Positions 36,762 through 48,295 of a stretch of DNA of 64,000 bases are shown piece after piece (the stretch's first letter is position 1; each line of letters starts with the position of its first letter). The translations under genes and the position numbers were made by a program. Location of the stretch: the NCBI RefSeq assembly GCF_022682495.2, contig NC_071390.1:146544583-146608582 (forward strand), in the 5' to 3' direction. The notes beneath the pieces were generated by a model. The model ran no database searches, had not been told where the DNA came from, and saw nothing but the letters and a program-made list of their open reading frames with translations. This DNA is from Desmodus rotundus. Its lineage: Eukaryota > Chordata > Mammalia > Chiroptera > Phyllostomidae.

Positions 36762-38073
36762 GTAAATTTTTACACTAATAATTTTTAAAAACCCACTTGC
36801 ATCATGTAAAATTATGTTATTTGTAAAATCCCCATTTTAGGAATGGTCTTTGTTTCATTTTGAAATTCACATTTGCACTTCATTTTCTGGAATTTATATC
36901 TCCTGTAGTTTAATGCCTTTGGTATTGTGCTTGAGTTTGCAGTTGGATTTTCTGTGTATTTTTCAAGACTTACCACCTACCTAGTGGCTTTCTGTTTAAT
37001 GTATATGGTAATTTTTTTTTTTTTAAGTAAAAACAAAATAAAGAGCATTTGCTAACATTGATATAAAAACACTTGATTTCTTAGGGTTTTTTTTAAGGCA
37101 ACCTGTACATTAATAATCATTTGGATTGTAAATATATACTAATTACTTAAAAAGTAGGAATTCAGGTAATTCCTTCTTATAGTACTTGAAAACTTTTGAA
37201 AAGGGACATAATGGATAACATTTTGCTCTTTCTCCTAGTTAATTTCATTAGTAACTCCAACTTTGCTTTTTAGTATGCTAAAGTATTTAGGCAGTGATCT
37301 CAAAGAAGTCTGAGTAACATGCAGTTTTAATTTGTAAACCATTCAGATTCAAACATTAAGCCCTAAAAACATTGCAAAATTTTTTATTTCTGTACAGTTT
37401 TACATAATTCATTTAACAGTAGTGTTAAGTGGTTAATTTTTCCCTTTATGTTAAAAACGGAGCTGTCAGATTAGTTGATCATTAGTCTTGTGTTCTCATT
37501 GCCCTCAACTTTTCTGTATTTTGACTATTTTCTAAGGTGACCATGCTATTCACTTTTTTTTTTTTTTTTTTTTTAATTCTCGGTTTTTAAAAGATTGTTG
37601 ATGTGGGTGTTGACGTAGGGTTTGAGTGGTCAACTTGTATTGGGGGGGGAGAAAACAGTCTTGTTAAATAGCTACCAGTTATCCAGTTAATTCTAAGTAG
37701 TGTACTGAGTACTTCAGAAATATATGTGGATAGGTCTGTGGTATAATCAGAAGTTTCAGTGAATACTCTAAAATTTTACTGTTGTTTAAAAGTCCTATGG
37801 AGTTGTTTTCTTGAACTGAACACCTGAATTTTAATGTAAAGAAAGCTCTACTCTTTTCCTTTATTATAAACCCATTAAATTTCTTGTCCTCTGCCTCAGA
37901 TCATTTCACATCTCTAAACCCATTATATTATCCCTGTTTTCTAGACTTTTATTTTGAGAGTTCTAGTTTGAAACACTCCATTTTTAGAGGGATTCTTTTT
38001 AATTTTCAGGTTGTTACTAATGCCACATATGTCTCTGTGTTTTATTTGAATTTAAAATAATATGTGTTTTTAG
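36762..38073 (+). other. WAC intron between exons 8 and 9
   Basis: About 1.3 kb, AT-rich, with a T run at 37553-37574. I see no assignable repeats. Confidence 0.85.
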
Positions 38074-38196
38074 TTCTTACAGCAGCTGTGACACAAGCTT
38101 CATTGCAGTCTATAATTCATAAGTTTCTTACTGCTGGACCATCAGCTTTCAACATAACCTCTCTGATTTCTCAAGCTGCTCAGCTCTCTACACAAG
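38074..38196 (+). CDS. WAC: WAC exon 9
   Basis: The acceptor is ttttttag and the donor is gtattc at 38197. The exon encodes residues 390-429, an Ala/Leu/Gln/Ser-rich segment ([18 protein letters not shown], then [16 protein letters not shown]). The hydrophobic spacing suggests helices rather than disorder. It keeps phase with exons 8 and 10 through split Val and Ala codons. Confidence 0.96.
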
Positions 38197-39087
38197 GTAT
38201 TCATATTCTTAGATATCTTTAGCATTGTATATTGATTTCAGGGGATTATGAGCAAATTTTTTTAGTCTTTGAGCTGATTTGCTACGATAATGGTTTTATT
38301 TTATGCTTGATTTTTTTTTTTTTTTGCCACCACTCATACAGTATTTTTACTTTTTCTTTATAGATGAAGCAAACTTTGACTTCTTACAATATGCCATCAA
38401 ATCTGTAATATAGTAAATTTTTCATGCTGAATTTAAGTTGTTGATGAGATACTTTACTCCGGAGCACAAAGAAAATTATGTCCTCAATCTTTGTAAAACA
38501 TTGAGTATATTTTAAGAATTGACTCATGGTTCAGGTTGATGTTAAATGGTTTTTGACTAGAGGATATGGTTACAGAAATACTCAAGTTCTGCCTTAAAAT
38601 AGCTATCCCTCTTCTCTGTGAAGATATTCAGTGGAAAGAGATACCATACAAGAACAAGAGAAGAATGAAAGCCCCAATTCAGAAAGCTGGCAAATTGAGA
38701 AGGAAAAACTGGTGTAAAATTGAAGTATAATAGTGAAAGACTTTGACAACTTTCTAGTCAGCCTCATGAGGCAGGTGACTAAGGGGAAAACAGGGTATGA
38801 ATGTAGAAGAAATAAGAGTGGTGGAGAGGATACCTTCCATATGAGAATAGGTTCAGGCTTTCCTTCTTGCTCTAGCCTAGAGAGAGGCCACATGATGGGG
38901 TGTGTGCTTACCTGTAACACAGCTTTTTTAGTCAACATGGCCCCAGTGAGTACCCCACATTCTCACTTTTTCAGATAAGTGTTTCCTTGAGGGGAGGGGA
39001 TGTGCATGGAGATATTTAAAAAGATCTCTACATATATTACAGAAGTTTTTTGTTTATTTGTAATTAACTTTTACATTTTTTTTGCAG
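38197..39087 (+). other. WAC intron between exons 9 and 10
   Basis: About 0.9 kb without clear repeats. Open frames at 38603-38978 on both strands have no family resemblance that I recognise. Confidence 0.85.
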
Positions 39088-39236
39088 CCCAACCATCTAA
39101 TCAGTCTCCAATGTCTTTAACGTCTGATGCATCATCCCCAAGATCCTATGTGTCTCCGAGAATAAGCACACCTCAAACTAACACAGTCCCTATCAAACCT
39201 TTGATTAGTACTCCTCCTGTTTCATCACAACCAAAG
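39088..39236 (+). CDS. WAC: WAC exon 10
   Basis: The acceptor is tttttttgcag and the donor is gtatgt at 39237. The exon encodes residues 431-479, a Ser/Pro-rich segment with several SP and TP dipeptides ([17 protein letters not shown], then PRISTP). Such dipeptides are plausible proline-directed kinase sites; that is an inference. It ends on the complete Lys codon of SSQPK. Confidence 0.96.
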
Positions 39237-39474
39237 GTATGTTGTCTTTGGGGGAAATTCAGAAAATAAACCACTTGCTTTTGGAAAAAGAACAAGTTTA
39301 ATGTTTTAGAATCTGTATTATAGAAAAAGCCTTGTGAGAATGAAGTGGTGAAGTGAAGGGGACAGGTGAGTGCGAATAGGTGTAGGTTAGAGTCACTCAA
39401 ATTAATTGTAGGAGAGAGGAGGGGCTTGTATCTGTGCTACTTTTATGCACTGATTCTTCTCTTTGTTGCCATGA

Positions 39475-39960
39475 AGAAGATATCTTGCACTGTCTTGCTC
39501 ATCCCACCCTGGACTTGAATTATTTCTTTGTCCAGTATATCTATGCTGTATAAGCTACCTGCCTATTTCGTCACTTAACAGCCATCTCGGTTATCAGAGA
39601 GAAAGTACAATGACATAATTTTGTTACAGCATATTGTTACAATTGTTCTATATTATTATTAGTTGTTAACCTCTAACCATGCCTAATTTATAAATTAAAC
39701 TTTATTATAGGTATGCATGTATTAGGAAAAGACAGTATATACAGTAACACTCTTTGCTTAACACCATTTATTGATTCCTGTGACTTGAAGCAAAACAACA
39801 TATAACAAAACCACCTACACTATAGGCTATTTGAGATAAATGAGAGTTAAATTTCTATCAATTTTATAATGAAACAATGTTGAACAAAATGACATGGAGA
39901 GCAAGATAAAGAAGGGTACACTAATTGAGTCTTAATATTTGTAGAATTTTCAAACTTGAG
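39475..39960 (+). mobile_element. Tigger-like DNA transposon remnant, copy 1
   Basis: Text such as tttctttgtccagtatatct, gctgtataagctacctgcc, ccatctcggttatcagagag and catgcctaatttataaatta matches the Tigger (TcMar-Tigger) text I recall. It recurs at 44501-44920 in the same orientation. The left end is truncated. Internally deleted, with no transposase. Confidence 0.6.
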
Positions 39961-39994
39961 AAGATATGAGAAAACATGTTTTCCATGTTTTTCC

Positions 39995-40195
39995 CCCATA
40001 CTTTTCATTTTAGTCATGAGTCAGTTTCTGTGCTAACAGTTTTATATGTATTATATCTAACTTTCACATCACAAGAGTCAACTATTTGCCTGAATTAACA
40101 GTTAAGAAAATTAAGCCTTTAGTTAAATGTAGTTTTTGTGGTAGCATCAGAATTTGAGACCCAGGTCTTTCCGATTACAGAACCCATTTTACTAA
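39995..40195 (+). repeat. possible MIR fragment
   Basis: The order gtgctaacagttttatatgtatt, attaagcctttag, and gagacccaggtctttccgat matches the latter half of MIR. Confidence 0.5.
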
Positions 40196-41509
40196 GCTAT
40201 GTATTGCCTTTGTTGGTCCAAACAAAATGTTTCATGGATGGCTATTTAGAGCAGTTAGAAAATTACTGGTTTGTCCTTAATGGATTATGAATAGGACCCT
40301 ACATTGCTGCAGTCAGATTTTATACTACATCGTTTGCATCTTGCACATAAATTCATACGTAAATCCCAGTCACACTCATGCTTTGCTTTGTAGCATGCCA
40401 CCTGTAAAACACTGAGAAATCTGGAAGTCGGTATATACAAGTGACTTTTTTTTACTCTGAATAGTAAACATAGGAGAAAATTCTTTTTAGTTGTTGTAAA
40501 AACCATGGGCTCCTTGAAAATTTTGTGCGAAAGAATTCTTTATTTGAAGCCTAAACATAGTTTGAAATTGATATTAGGCCAGATTTTAGGTCTTCTGTTG
40601 GCCCATCCCTTCCGTGCTTCATCCATTTATCTGTGCACATTTTAGGGTCAGTCTAGTTGGGTTTTTTAAATCTGGGTTAGAATTCTTAGTTTATTATGTG
40701 GTTCCTTATTATTTATATTTTGATGGGAGAAGAATTAAAATACTAGTTTCAGCAAAAGAGATCTTACTCTTATTGTTTAAAACTGATCCCAGGGTGGTAT
40801 CTTAAGTGTACAGCGAATAATGACTAAAGGTGAAATAAGTGGTAGTATTAGTTTTACAGTCAGTTATCAAAATTAGCATTTCAAATCTCTTAAGCAGATG
40901 GCTATCAGTTTTTGCATTCAAAAACTTTTTCAAGTTGTTTTTAAAAATAAGTGGACATTCTATTCTTTATAAAAGAACAAGTTCTTTTATATTCAGAAGT
41001 AACAGGGCCATCCAGATTTGTTTGGGAGAATATTAATCATTAAAAAAATAAACTGCTACAGGATGTGACTTACATTTAGAACTGCCTTTTTCTCTGTGGC
41101 ATCTGAATATGAATAATATATGTGTCCCTACTGGCAGCCATGGACCTCTTGGTCTGTCCATTTAGGGTAACATCTTTTTGATGAACACTAAAGTTGAATT
41201 TTTATGGGCTATAGCTTATTCTCTGATAGACTAATCTGTACTTTGTCTCCATTTGTGTTTGAAATTTAAGCAACTGTATATGATGTGACATTTATTTTTA
41301 TTGATGTAGAAGTAATAGTATAGTCATAAGATGTTGGAAATGAGGGGAGTCAGTAATGGGAGGTTACCAGAAAAAACACAGTAAAAGGGTAAGATTATGC
41401 AGATTTAACTTCTTGTCTTTTGCATTGATGAGTTTCTGTAGATAGGGTCATCCCCTTTTCCTGGTAATCTTAAGGTGACAGCCTTACAAATGCAAATATG
41501 TCTTACAAA

Positions 41510-43715
41510 GTGTAACTGTCCTTGTTTGATTAGTTGGTTTTTAGATTCAGTTGTTGATTGATTTGTATTTTTTGCCATTTTATTCTTTATAGTTTTGATG
41601 TTGTTTTTCTTAAGTAAGCCCCTTTAACATTTCGTATAATAATGGTTTGGTGATGATGAACTCCTATAGTGTGTTCTAGTCTGGGAAGCTCTTGAATTCT
41701 AAACGATAGCTTTGCTGGGTAGAGCAATCCTGACTGTAGGTCCCTACTTCTTATAACTTGGAGAATTTTTGCCAATCCCTTCTAGCCTGCAAAGTTTCTT
41801 TTGAGAAATTGACTAGCAGCCTTATGGGAGCTCCTCTGTAGGTAACTAACTTCTTTTTCTCTTGCTGCTTTTAAGATTCTCTCTTTATCTTTAAAGCTTT
41901 GACGTTTTAATTATGATTGTCTTGGTGTGGGCCTCTCTGTGTCCATCTTGTTTGGGAGACTCTGTGCTTCCTGGACTGGCATGTATAATTCCTTTACCAA
42001 ATTAGAAAAGTGTTCTTTCATTATTTTTTCAAATAGATTTCCTATTTCTTGCTCTTTCTCTTCTTCTGACACCCCTATGATGCATACATTGGAACTCTTG
42101 AAGTTGTCCCAGAGGCACCTTTATACTATCCTCATATTTTGGGGGCGGATTCTTTTTTCTTGTTCTGATTGGTTGTTTTTTGCTTCCTTATGTTGCAAAT
42201 CATACCTTGCAACCTTGATTTGATTCTTGGCTTCATCCATTCTACTGCCATTTCCCTTTGTAAATCGTTTTTTATTTCAATTAGTGTACCCTCCATTTCT
42301 GACTGGATCTGGTGTAGTTTAGGTCCTCACTAAGTTCCTTGAACCATCCTTATTACCAGTGTTTTGAACTCTGCATGAGGTAGATTCCTTATCTCCATTT
42401 TGTTTAGCTCTTTTTCTGGAGTTTTGATCTGTTCTTTCATTTAGGCCATGTTTCTTTGTCTCCTCATTTTGGCAGTCTCCCTGTGTTTGTTTCTATGGCG
42501 CTGTTTTGACTCTGGTCTTGGTCATATGGTCTAATGTAGTAGGTATCCTGTAGGGTCCGGTGGCACAGCCTCCCTTCTCCCCCAAGCTAGATACTTGATG
42601 TGCACCTTTCGTGTAGGCTGAGTACACCCCTCTCTTGTAGTTGAGCCTTGGTTGCTGTTGGCAGAAGAATGGGAGGTATTTACCCAGGTCTGTCAGCTAC
42701 AAGGATTGGCTGTGACTACTGACCACCACCTCTGCCCTCCATGGAGGATCAGCTGTACAGGAGCAGGGTGGTGGTGCTCTGACCTGTTCTGTAGCTGTCC
42801 ACTGAGTGTGCTGGCTCTGTGGTTTCCCAGGTAGTACAGGCCAAGGTCAGCCCCCACCTGTGTTTTGCCCAGGGCTACCCTGCCTGAGTTACAAAGCAAT
42901 CTGAGATGGCTGTTCATGTGCTGAGCTTGGAGATTGCCATGCTGTAAATCTAGGCTGGCTGCTGCTAGTGCCAGGCATGGGGCTCACTGAGGCCAGTTGT
43001 TGCATGTTTGAGAGGATTAAGGAAGTTGTGAAGCATGAGCCAAGACCAGCCATTCATATGGAAAAGTAGCTTGGGTGGGCCTGTAAATTGTGTGGGGCAG
43101 TCATTGAGGATCTCCAAGGCAGGTCACACAGTGTTAGCTAGTTTGATGGAGTCTCAGATAAGGCACCAGCTTGTGGGCGAGGTGTTTAGAATGGGGACAA
43201 TGGCCTCTGTTCACCTTGATTCCAGACACCTCAGCCTCCCCCTGCATGCCACTGGCACCCCTCAAGCTGCCATCTGGCACCAGAGTCCAGAGGGAGTGAG
43301 TCAGAGTAGGTGAGCCCATGTGTATGTTCTTCAAGGGGAACTGCTTGGGGCTCTAGCAGTTTCTTCCACCGACTCTATCCCCACTGGTTTTTGCACCCAG
43401 AAGTTGTGGGGATTTATGTTCCTGGCACTTGAACTCTGTGGTGGGAGTCCTGGTGTGGGACTGGGACTCCTCCCAAGATATCCCTCCCAAATTTTTAACC
43501 ACCACTCGTGGGTGAAGGACCAGCTCATCTGTGTCTGCACTCCTGTCAATCTGGATGGATGTGGTTTCTTTAATTCTGTAGTTGTCAGACTTCATTTAAC
43601 TTGATTTCTGACAGTTCTGACTGATGGTGGTTATGTATTTTAGTTGTAATTTTGATGTGGTTGTGCAAAGAGGCAAGCCCTGTCTGCCTATGAGGCCATC
43701 TTGACTGGAAGTCCT
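41510..43715 (-). mobile_element. ORF1-only L1-type element (HAL1-like), copy C, older
   Basis: On the - strand the element starts near 43715 (ccagtcaagatggcctcatag), has a 1.2-kb 5'UTR, and a decayed ORF1 from about 42440 to 41620. Beyond ORF1 it follows the A-rich text of copy A for about 100 bp, then loses similarity near 41510. No ORF2 is present. The G-rich tail is missing, so it is either a 3'-truncated HAL1 or an L1 with its 3' half deleted. More decayed than copies A and B. Confidence 0.7.
41620..42440 (-). pseudogene. ORF1 of copy C, broken
   Basis: Pieces of L1 ORF1p are visible: a central domain near 42050-42090 (complement of tcttcttctgacacccctat, for GVSEEE) and the C-terminal domain near 41625-41860. 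Multiple stops and frameshifts leave no usable protein. Confidence 0.7.
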
Positions 43716-44184
43716 ACAAACTAACTTCTGCTTGGTTTTCAGAGCTTCTCCCATGTCTTCATTTCTTAAAATTAAGTAGTCTAAAATAAGGCTCATGCCA
43801 GATAGGCATACTTTGGAGTGACAAATTCTTTCCACTACAGCTCCCAAACTACAAAACCTTTACAGCATGTTACAATACTAAATATTGTAGGCAGTTGTAA
43901 CACAACGATAAATCTTTATGTAATGCATTATACTATGACTTTAAGATGGACAATACGTCACCCAGGGGCCAAGATGTCAGTACACATTAGGAATTGTTCG
44001 GCTCTATTATAATCTTCGGGACCTCTGTAGTATGTGCACCTTCTTTGACCAAAGGGTTATTGACACTGTAAAGCAGAAGAGGTAGTATAGTGTCTTGGAA
44101 AGAAAAGTGGGCTCAATTCAGAACTCATTTCTTACGTTGATGTGCTAAGAAAGTAATTTTATGTCCTGTGCCATTTTATAAAGA

Positions 44185-44330
44185 AATTAGATCCAAGTTT
44201 CAAACCTTGACTCTCTTCTAACTACATGACCTGTGGATAGTCATTCTAACTTTTTTGAATCTAGATTTTGTTATTTAAAATCTTCACCTGGATGAGGGGG
44301 GAGGTATGTGAATTTTGGCACCTAACTGAC
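44185..44330 (+). repeat. possible MIR fragment
   Basis: The order tctaactacatgacctgtgg, tctagattttgttatttaaaat, and ggatgagg resembles the MIR core, diverged. Confidence 0.4.
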
Positions 44331-44374
44331 AATACTTTTATACATTTAAGTAATTGGTCCCCCTTCCCATTTCA

Positions 44375-44975
44375 GTGGTTTCAATTACCTGTGGTCAACT
44401 GCTATTCAAAAATATTAAATGGAAAATTCCAGGAATAAAAAAATTCATAATTTGAATTGCATGCCATTCTGAGTGCCATGAAGTCTCGCGCTATGTCGCT
44501 TCATCCCACCCTGAACTTGGAACCATTTCTTTGTCCAGTATATCCATGCCGTATAAGCTATGTGCCCAGTTAGTCACTTAGTAGCCATCTTAGTTATCAG
44601 AGAGAGAGAGAGAGAGCACATTGACCTAACTTTTATTATAATACATTGTTATAACTGTCCTATTTTATTATTAGTTGTTGTTAATCTCTTACCATGCCTA
44701 ATTTATAAATTAAACATTATAGATATTCATGTATAGGAAAAAATGATACAGTAACTAATCCCTTGCTTAACACTGTTGGTTGGTTATGTGACTTGAAGTA
44801 AAACAATGTATAATGAAACCACTTTTACTGTAAGCTAATTGATATAAAGAAGAGTTAAATTTCTATTAATATGATAATGAATCGTTGATCAAAATGACAC
44901 TGAGAATCTATTATATATAGTATTTGGTACTGGTTACAGTTTCAGGCCTCCATTGGCCTGAATGAGGGGTATATT
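44375..44975 (+). mobile_element. Tigger-like DNA transposon remnant, copy 2
   Basis: This longer copy begins near tttcagtggtttcaattacc and contains aatattaaatggaaaattcc, gaagtctcgcgctatgtcgc and the text shared with copy 1. It ends at ggtactggttacagtttcagg. It has a (GA)n expansion near 44600-44615. No transposase text is visible. Confidence 0.65.
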
Positions 44976-45142
44976 AATCTTACTATGAAACAATTTAGAA
45001 CAACTCTTTGTTATCTTAAAACTCACTGAATAATAAAAATAATTGGGAAGCCTTATTGTTAGAACTATTGCTCTTACCTAGTTTCCAATATACCATTTGC
45101 CAATGTGATAGAAGCCTGTCTCACCAGCTTTTGACATTTCAG

Positions 45143-45264
45143 GTTACTACTCCAGTAGTTAAGCAAGGACCAGTTTCACAATCAGCCACACAGCAGCAGC
45201 CTGTAACTGCTGACAAACCACAAGGTCATGAACCTGTCTCTCCTCGAAGTCTTCAGCGCTCAAA
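45143..45264 (+). CDS. WAC: WAC exon 11
   Basis: The acceptor is catttcag and the donor is gtaagt at 45265. The exon encodes residues 480-519, starting [13 protein letters not shown] and ending SPRSLQRS. It contains three consecutive CAG Gln codons in [12 protein letters not shown] recall two in human WAC. The last codon is split (AA plus T from exon 12), giving Asn in SNSQRS where I recall SSSQRS. Confidence 0.95.
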
Positions 45265-46760
45265 GTAAGTTGATGTTATGTGTTGAGACATTATTTTTTT
45301 TCCTTAATGTGGCATAATGCATTGAATATTATAAATATATGTGAATAATAGAATTTGATCTTGGAAGAATGCATGGATAACCTTAGTTTTACGTATTAAA
45401 AACTTTACAGAGGCAGATCTGCAACAAGTAGATTGTTGTCTCTAGTAGTGAAGCCTGGGTTATTTTGAGGGAAGTGGCTCTTTCTCTAGAATTGTACTTA
45501 GTAAAATTTGGTGGGACTAACAATACGTAATACTTGTACAAAGAGGGCACGTGGTTTATAGTACTTTATTTGTAGGAGATGAGACATCATTTTTAACCTC
45601 CTCATAGCAGTTTTAGATTTGAGTGTATTGGTGAGGCTAAAAATCTCACATTTAAGACATGGGCCAATACTGCCAACTGGTATGTGTCAGGCTTTCCTAT
45701 TAGCTTCAGCTCTGACCCTGTAAGGATTGCTTATCATATATAGCTGTGTTGTGTTGTCACTTTTCTTTGTTAATGGACAAATACAGCGTTAAATGATTTT
45801 CATTTTATTGATTTTCCTATTTTTATTTCTTGCTATGAGGTGGCAAAATGATTCAACTGTTGTTTTTATTGTTGTTTTCTAAACAAGCATTTCAGAACTT
45901 ACACATCCAAATGAGAGTTGTTCCTTTCAAAGTAATCACCTTGGGAAGCTGTCTACTTCAGCAATGTTGCCATTGCTCAGAACATTTTTGGGAAATTCTT
46001 CTTTTAAATTGTCTTTAGAGGCTGCAGTATTATTTTAAGTATCCTCAGTGATGAAAACTCTTCATCCTTTGGGAGATTTAGTTTTTGGAAATAACTGAAA
46101 TTCATTCAGAGCCAAGTCTGGTGAAGCAGGTAGGAAATCAACTTGGGTGATTAAATTTTTGGTTCTTACCGCCATATCCCCAAACCCTAGCCTAAACCAT
46201 ATAGTTTTAAAAGAAGATAACCAGTCTCAGAGTATTACTTTTTTTTGGTCTTATTTTGCCACTAAACTCATTCATTGCTATCCAATAAAATGCCTGTATT
46301 TTGCTTCTCATTATTTCACCCTCTGATTCAGCACTTTGTTCTGTTGTTAAGTGAGCAGTATGTATTTTCCCCTCCTTATCTACATGTGTGTAAGATATAA
46401 TTCAGATGTGCCTTATATCTATTACAACTGTTAAAATATGACCATTTCCTTGTGACATTCTTAGTAGTTTGTAGTATATGAAGTCATTAGGTTCTGCTGT
46501 CAAATTTGGAGAGTACTGTTACTTTTAAATTTGATTCTGACATTAGTGTTAAAAAGACGTTTCCCCCCACAAGTGTGTTGAGGAATACATGATACAAATA
46601 AATATACTTTGAATTTTTAATTCTATTTACTTAATGTTAAATAACAAATTTTTCTTAGGTATTTGGATATCTTTAATAGACGGTATTGACAGACAATATC
46701 TAGAATACCTAGAAACTACCTGTAGATACACTACACATTAAATTGTGTTTTCTTTTCCAG
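45265..46760 (+). other. WAC intron between exons 11 and 12
   Basis: About 1.5 kb. It holds a mariner remnant on the - strand (45850-46175); the rest is AT-rich, with nothing assigned. Confidence 0.85.
45850..46175 (-). mobile_element. mariner remnant, second family
   Basis: On the - strand the text near 46100-46150 reads SPDLALNEFQLFP, the mariner transposase signature of the third catalytic Asp region. The rest of the C-terminus follows toward 45850, with stops. The text and orientation differ from the complete mariner at 14780. No clear terminal repeats remain. Confidence 0.65.
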
Positions 46761-46947
46761 TAGCCAGAGAAGTCCATCACCTGGTCCAAATCATACTTCT
46801 GGTAGTAACGCATCAAATACTACAGTTGTACCACAGAATTCATCTACCCGAACTACATGTTCATTAACACCTACATTAGCAGCACACTTCAATGAAAATC
46901 TCATAAAACATGTTCAAGGATGGCCTGCAGATCACGCAGAGAAGCAG
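46761..46947 (+). CDS. WAC: WAC exon 12
   Basis: The acceptor is ttttccag and the donor is gtatgt at 46948. The exon encodes residues 521-582: a Ser/Asn/Thr-rich linker ([16 protein letters not shown]), then the start of the conserved C-terminal region ([17 protein letters not shown], then ADHAEKQ). The second half is much better conserved than the linker, which fits a structured C-terminal module. Confidence 0.96.
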
Positions 46948-48167
46948 GTATGTTACGTGATTCACAGCAGATGTTTTTACCTTTGGATGACTAAAAATAT
47001 ATATTTCTAGTTCTGCTTTTAGAAAATCTAACCTGGTCCCCTAAATTCATATATTTAAAACGACTATTTAATTAGGTTGTCTAGTTATTTTGTAAAATAT
47101 TTCGGTATATACCTATAGAGTATTTATGAGGTTACTTCTGTGGTTTCACATAAAATATTTTTAATATAATCATTACAGCTACCATTATTGAATACTCAGC
47201 ATTTAGCTCTGTGGCAAGTGCTTCATTTTCTCCAACTTAAAACTGCTAATCAGTGCTGATAATGAATTTTTCTGTTTTATCAATGAGGCCCACCCTTAAG
47301 ACCAAATAGATTATACAAAGGTTACTTTGTTAATACTGCCATGTGGTTCAAAGCCAGTGTACTTTTTCCACTCAGCCAGCCATTCTGATAGTTTTAGAGC
47401 CTGTTAGTGTAATTTTATGACTACTACTAGATTAATCTACTAGAAGTTAAACACTTTTGTGTTGGGATTAGGGGCCTTAGGACATAGCAGTTATTACCAT
47501 TGGCTTCTCCCTTTTATTTAATAACTGACAATCTGAAATACTCCGTAAATTCACAGAGCCACGTTATGTATCTCATGATAAGGAATTCATTGAGGCCCTT
47601 TTTATCAGTGTCATAACCTGAACTTTGCTTTGGCTGACCCAGCACCTTTTACTCATGACAAATCATAAGTTGTTCTATCCTAGTGCTATACTGTTCTGAG
47701 ATTAGCAATACTATTTTCTCAAGAAGCCTGAGCTATAAATCCTAAAATAAATACCTTTCACTATATGAGATGGGGGTTTTTTTTTGTTTAAGATTTTATT
47801 TATTTATTTTTAGACAGCAGGGAAGGGAGGGAGAAAGAGAGGAGGAGAAACAACAATGTGTGGTTGCCTCTTGTTCGCCCCCAACTGGGGACCTGGCCCG
47901 CAACCCAGGCGTGTGCCCTGGACTGGGAATAGAACTGGTGACCCTTTGATTCACAGACTAGCACTCTCCACTGAGCCACACCAGCCAGGGCTGCTTCTGT
48001 GGTTTTTTTGAAGAAAATTATTTTTCCCTAGATTTCACCGGCATTTTTGTGGATTTAAAGAAAAATGATTATTCTGTAATCTCAGTATACAGTTCTACTA
48101 AAAAATTGACTTTTATTTTTTATATGTGAATGTGTCTTACATTGTATATGATTTTCTTTAATTATAG
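46948..48167 (+). other. WAC intron between exons 12 and 13
   Basis: About 1.2 kb. It holds possible MIR-like text near 47170-47380 and a SINE on the - strand (47790-47993). Confidence 0.85.
47790..47993 (-). mobile_element. VES-type SINE
   Basis: On the - strand the head agccctggctggtgtggctc starts at 47993. The element continues through cagttctattcccagtccag and gcgggccaggtccccagttg, and ends in a T/C-rich then A-rich (aataaataaataaaatc) tail near 47790. It lies only about 175 bp from exon 13. Confidence 0.9.
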
Positions 48168-48295
48168 GCATCAAGATTGCGAGAAGAAGCCCATAACATG
48201 GGGAGTGTTCACATGTCAGAAATTTGTACTGAATTAAAAAATTTAAGATCTCTAGTCCGGGTATGTGAAATTCAAGCAACTTTGAGAGAACAAAG
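48168..48295 (+). CDS. WAC: WAC exon 13, start of coiled coil
   Basis: The acceptor is taattatag and the donor is gtaagt at 48296. The exon encodes residues 583-624 ([19 protein letters not shown], then [13 protein letters not shown] and [10 protein letters not shown]). Leu/Ile spacing and charge pattern mark the helical run that becomes the C-terminal coiled coil, the part known to bind RNF20/RNF40 in the family. Confidence 0.97.

Larger units (their letters stand above)
39237..45142 (+). other. WAC intron between exons 10 and 11
   Basis: About 5.9 kb. It contains two Tigger-like copies (39475-39960 and 44375-44975), MIR-like text (39995-40195 and 44185-44330), and an ORF1-only L1-type element on the - strand (41510-43715). 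The stretch 40200-41500 shows nothing I can assign. Confidence 0.85.

Noticed and set aside
43035..43604. several open frames as a gene cluster
   Set aside because: All lie in the 5'UTR of the ORF1-only element copy C.
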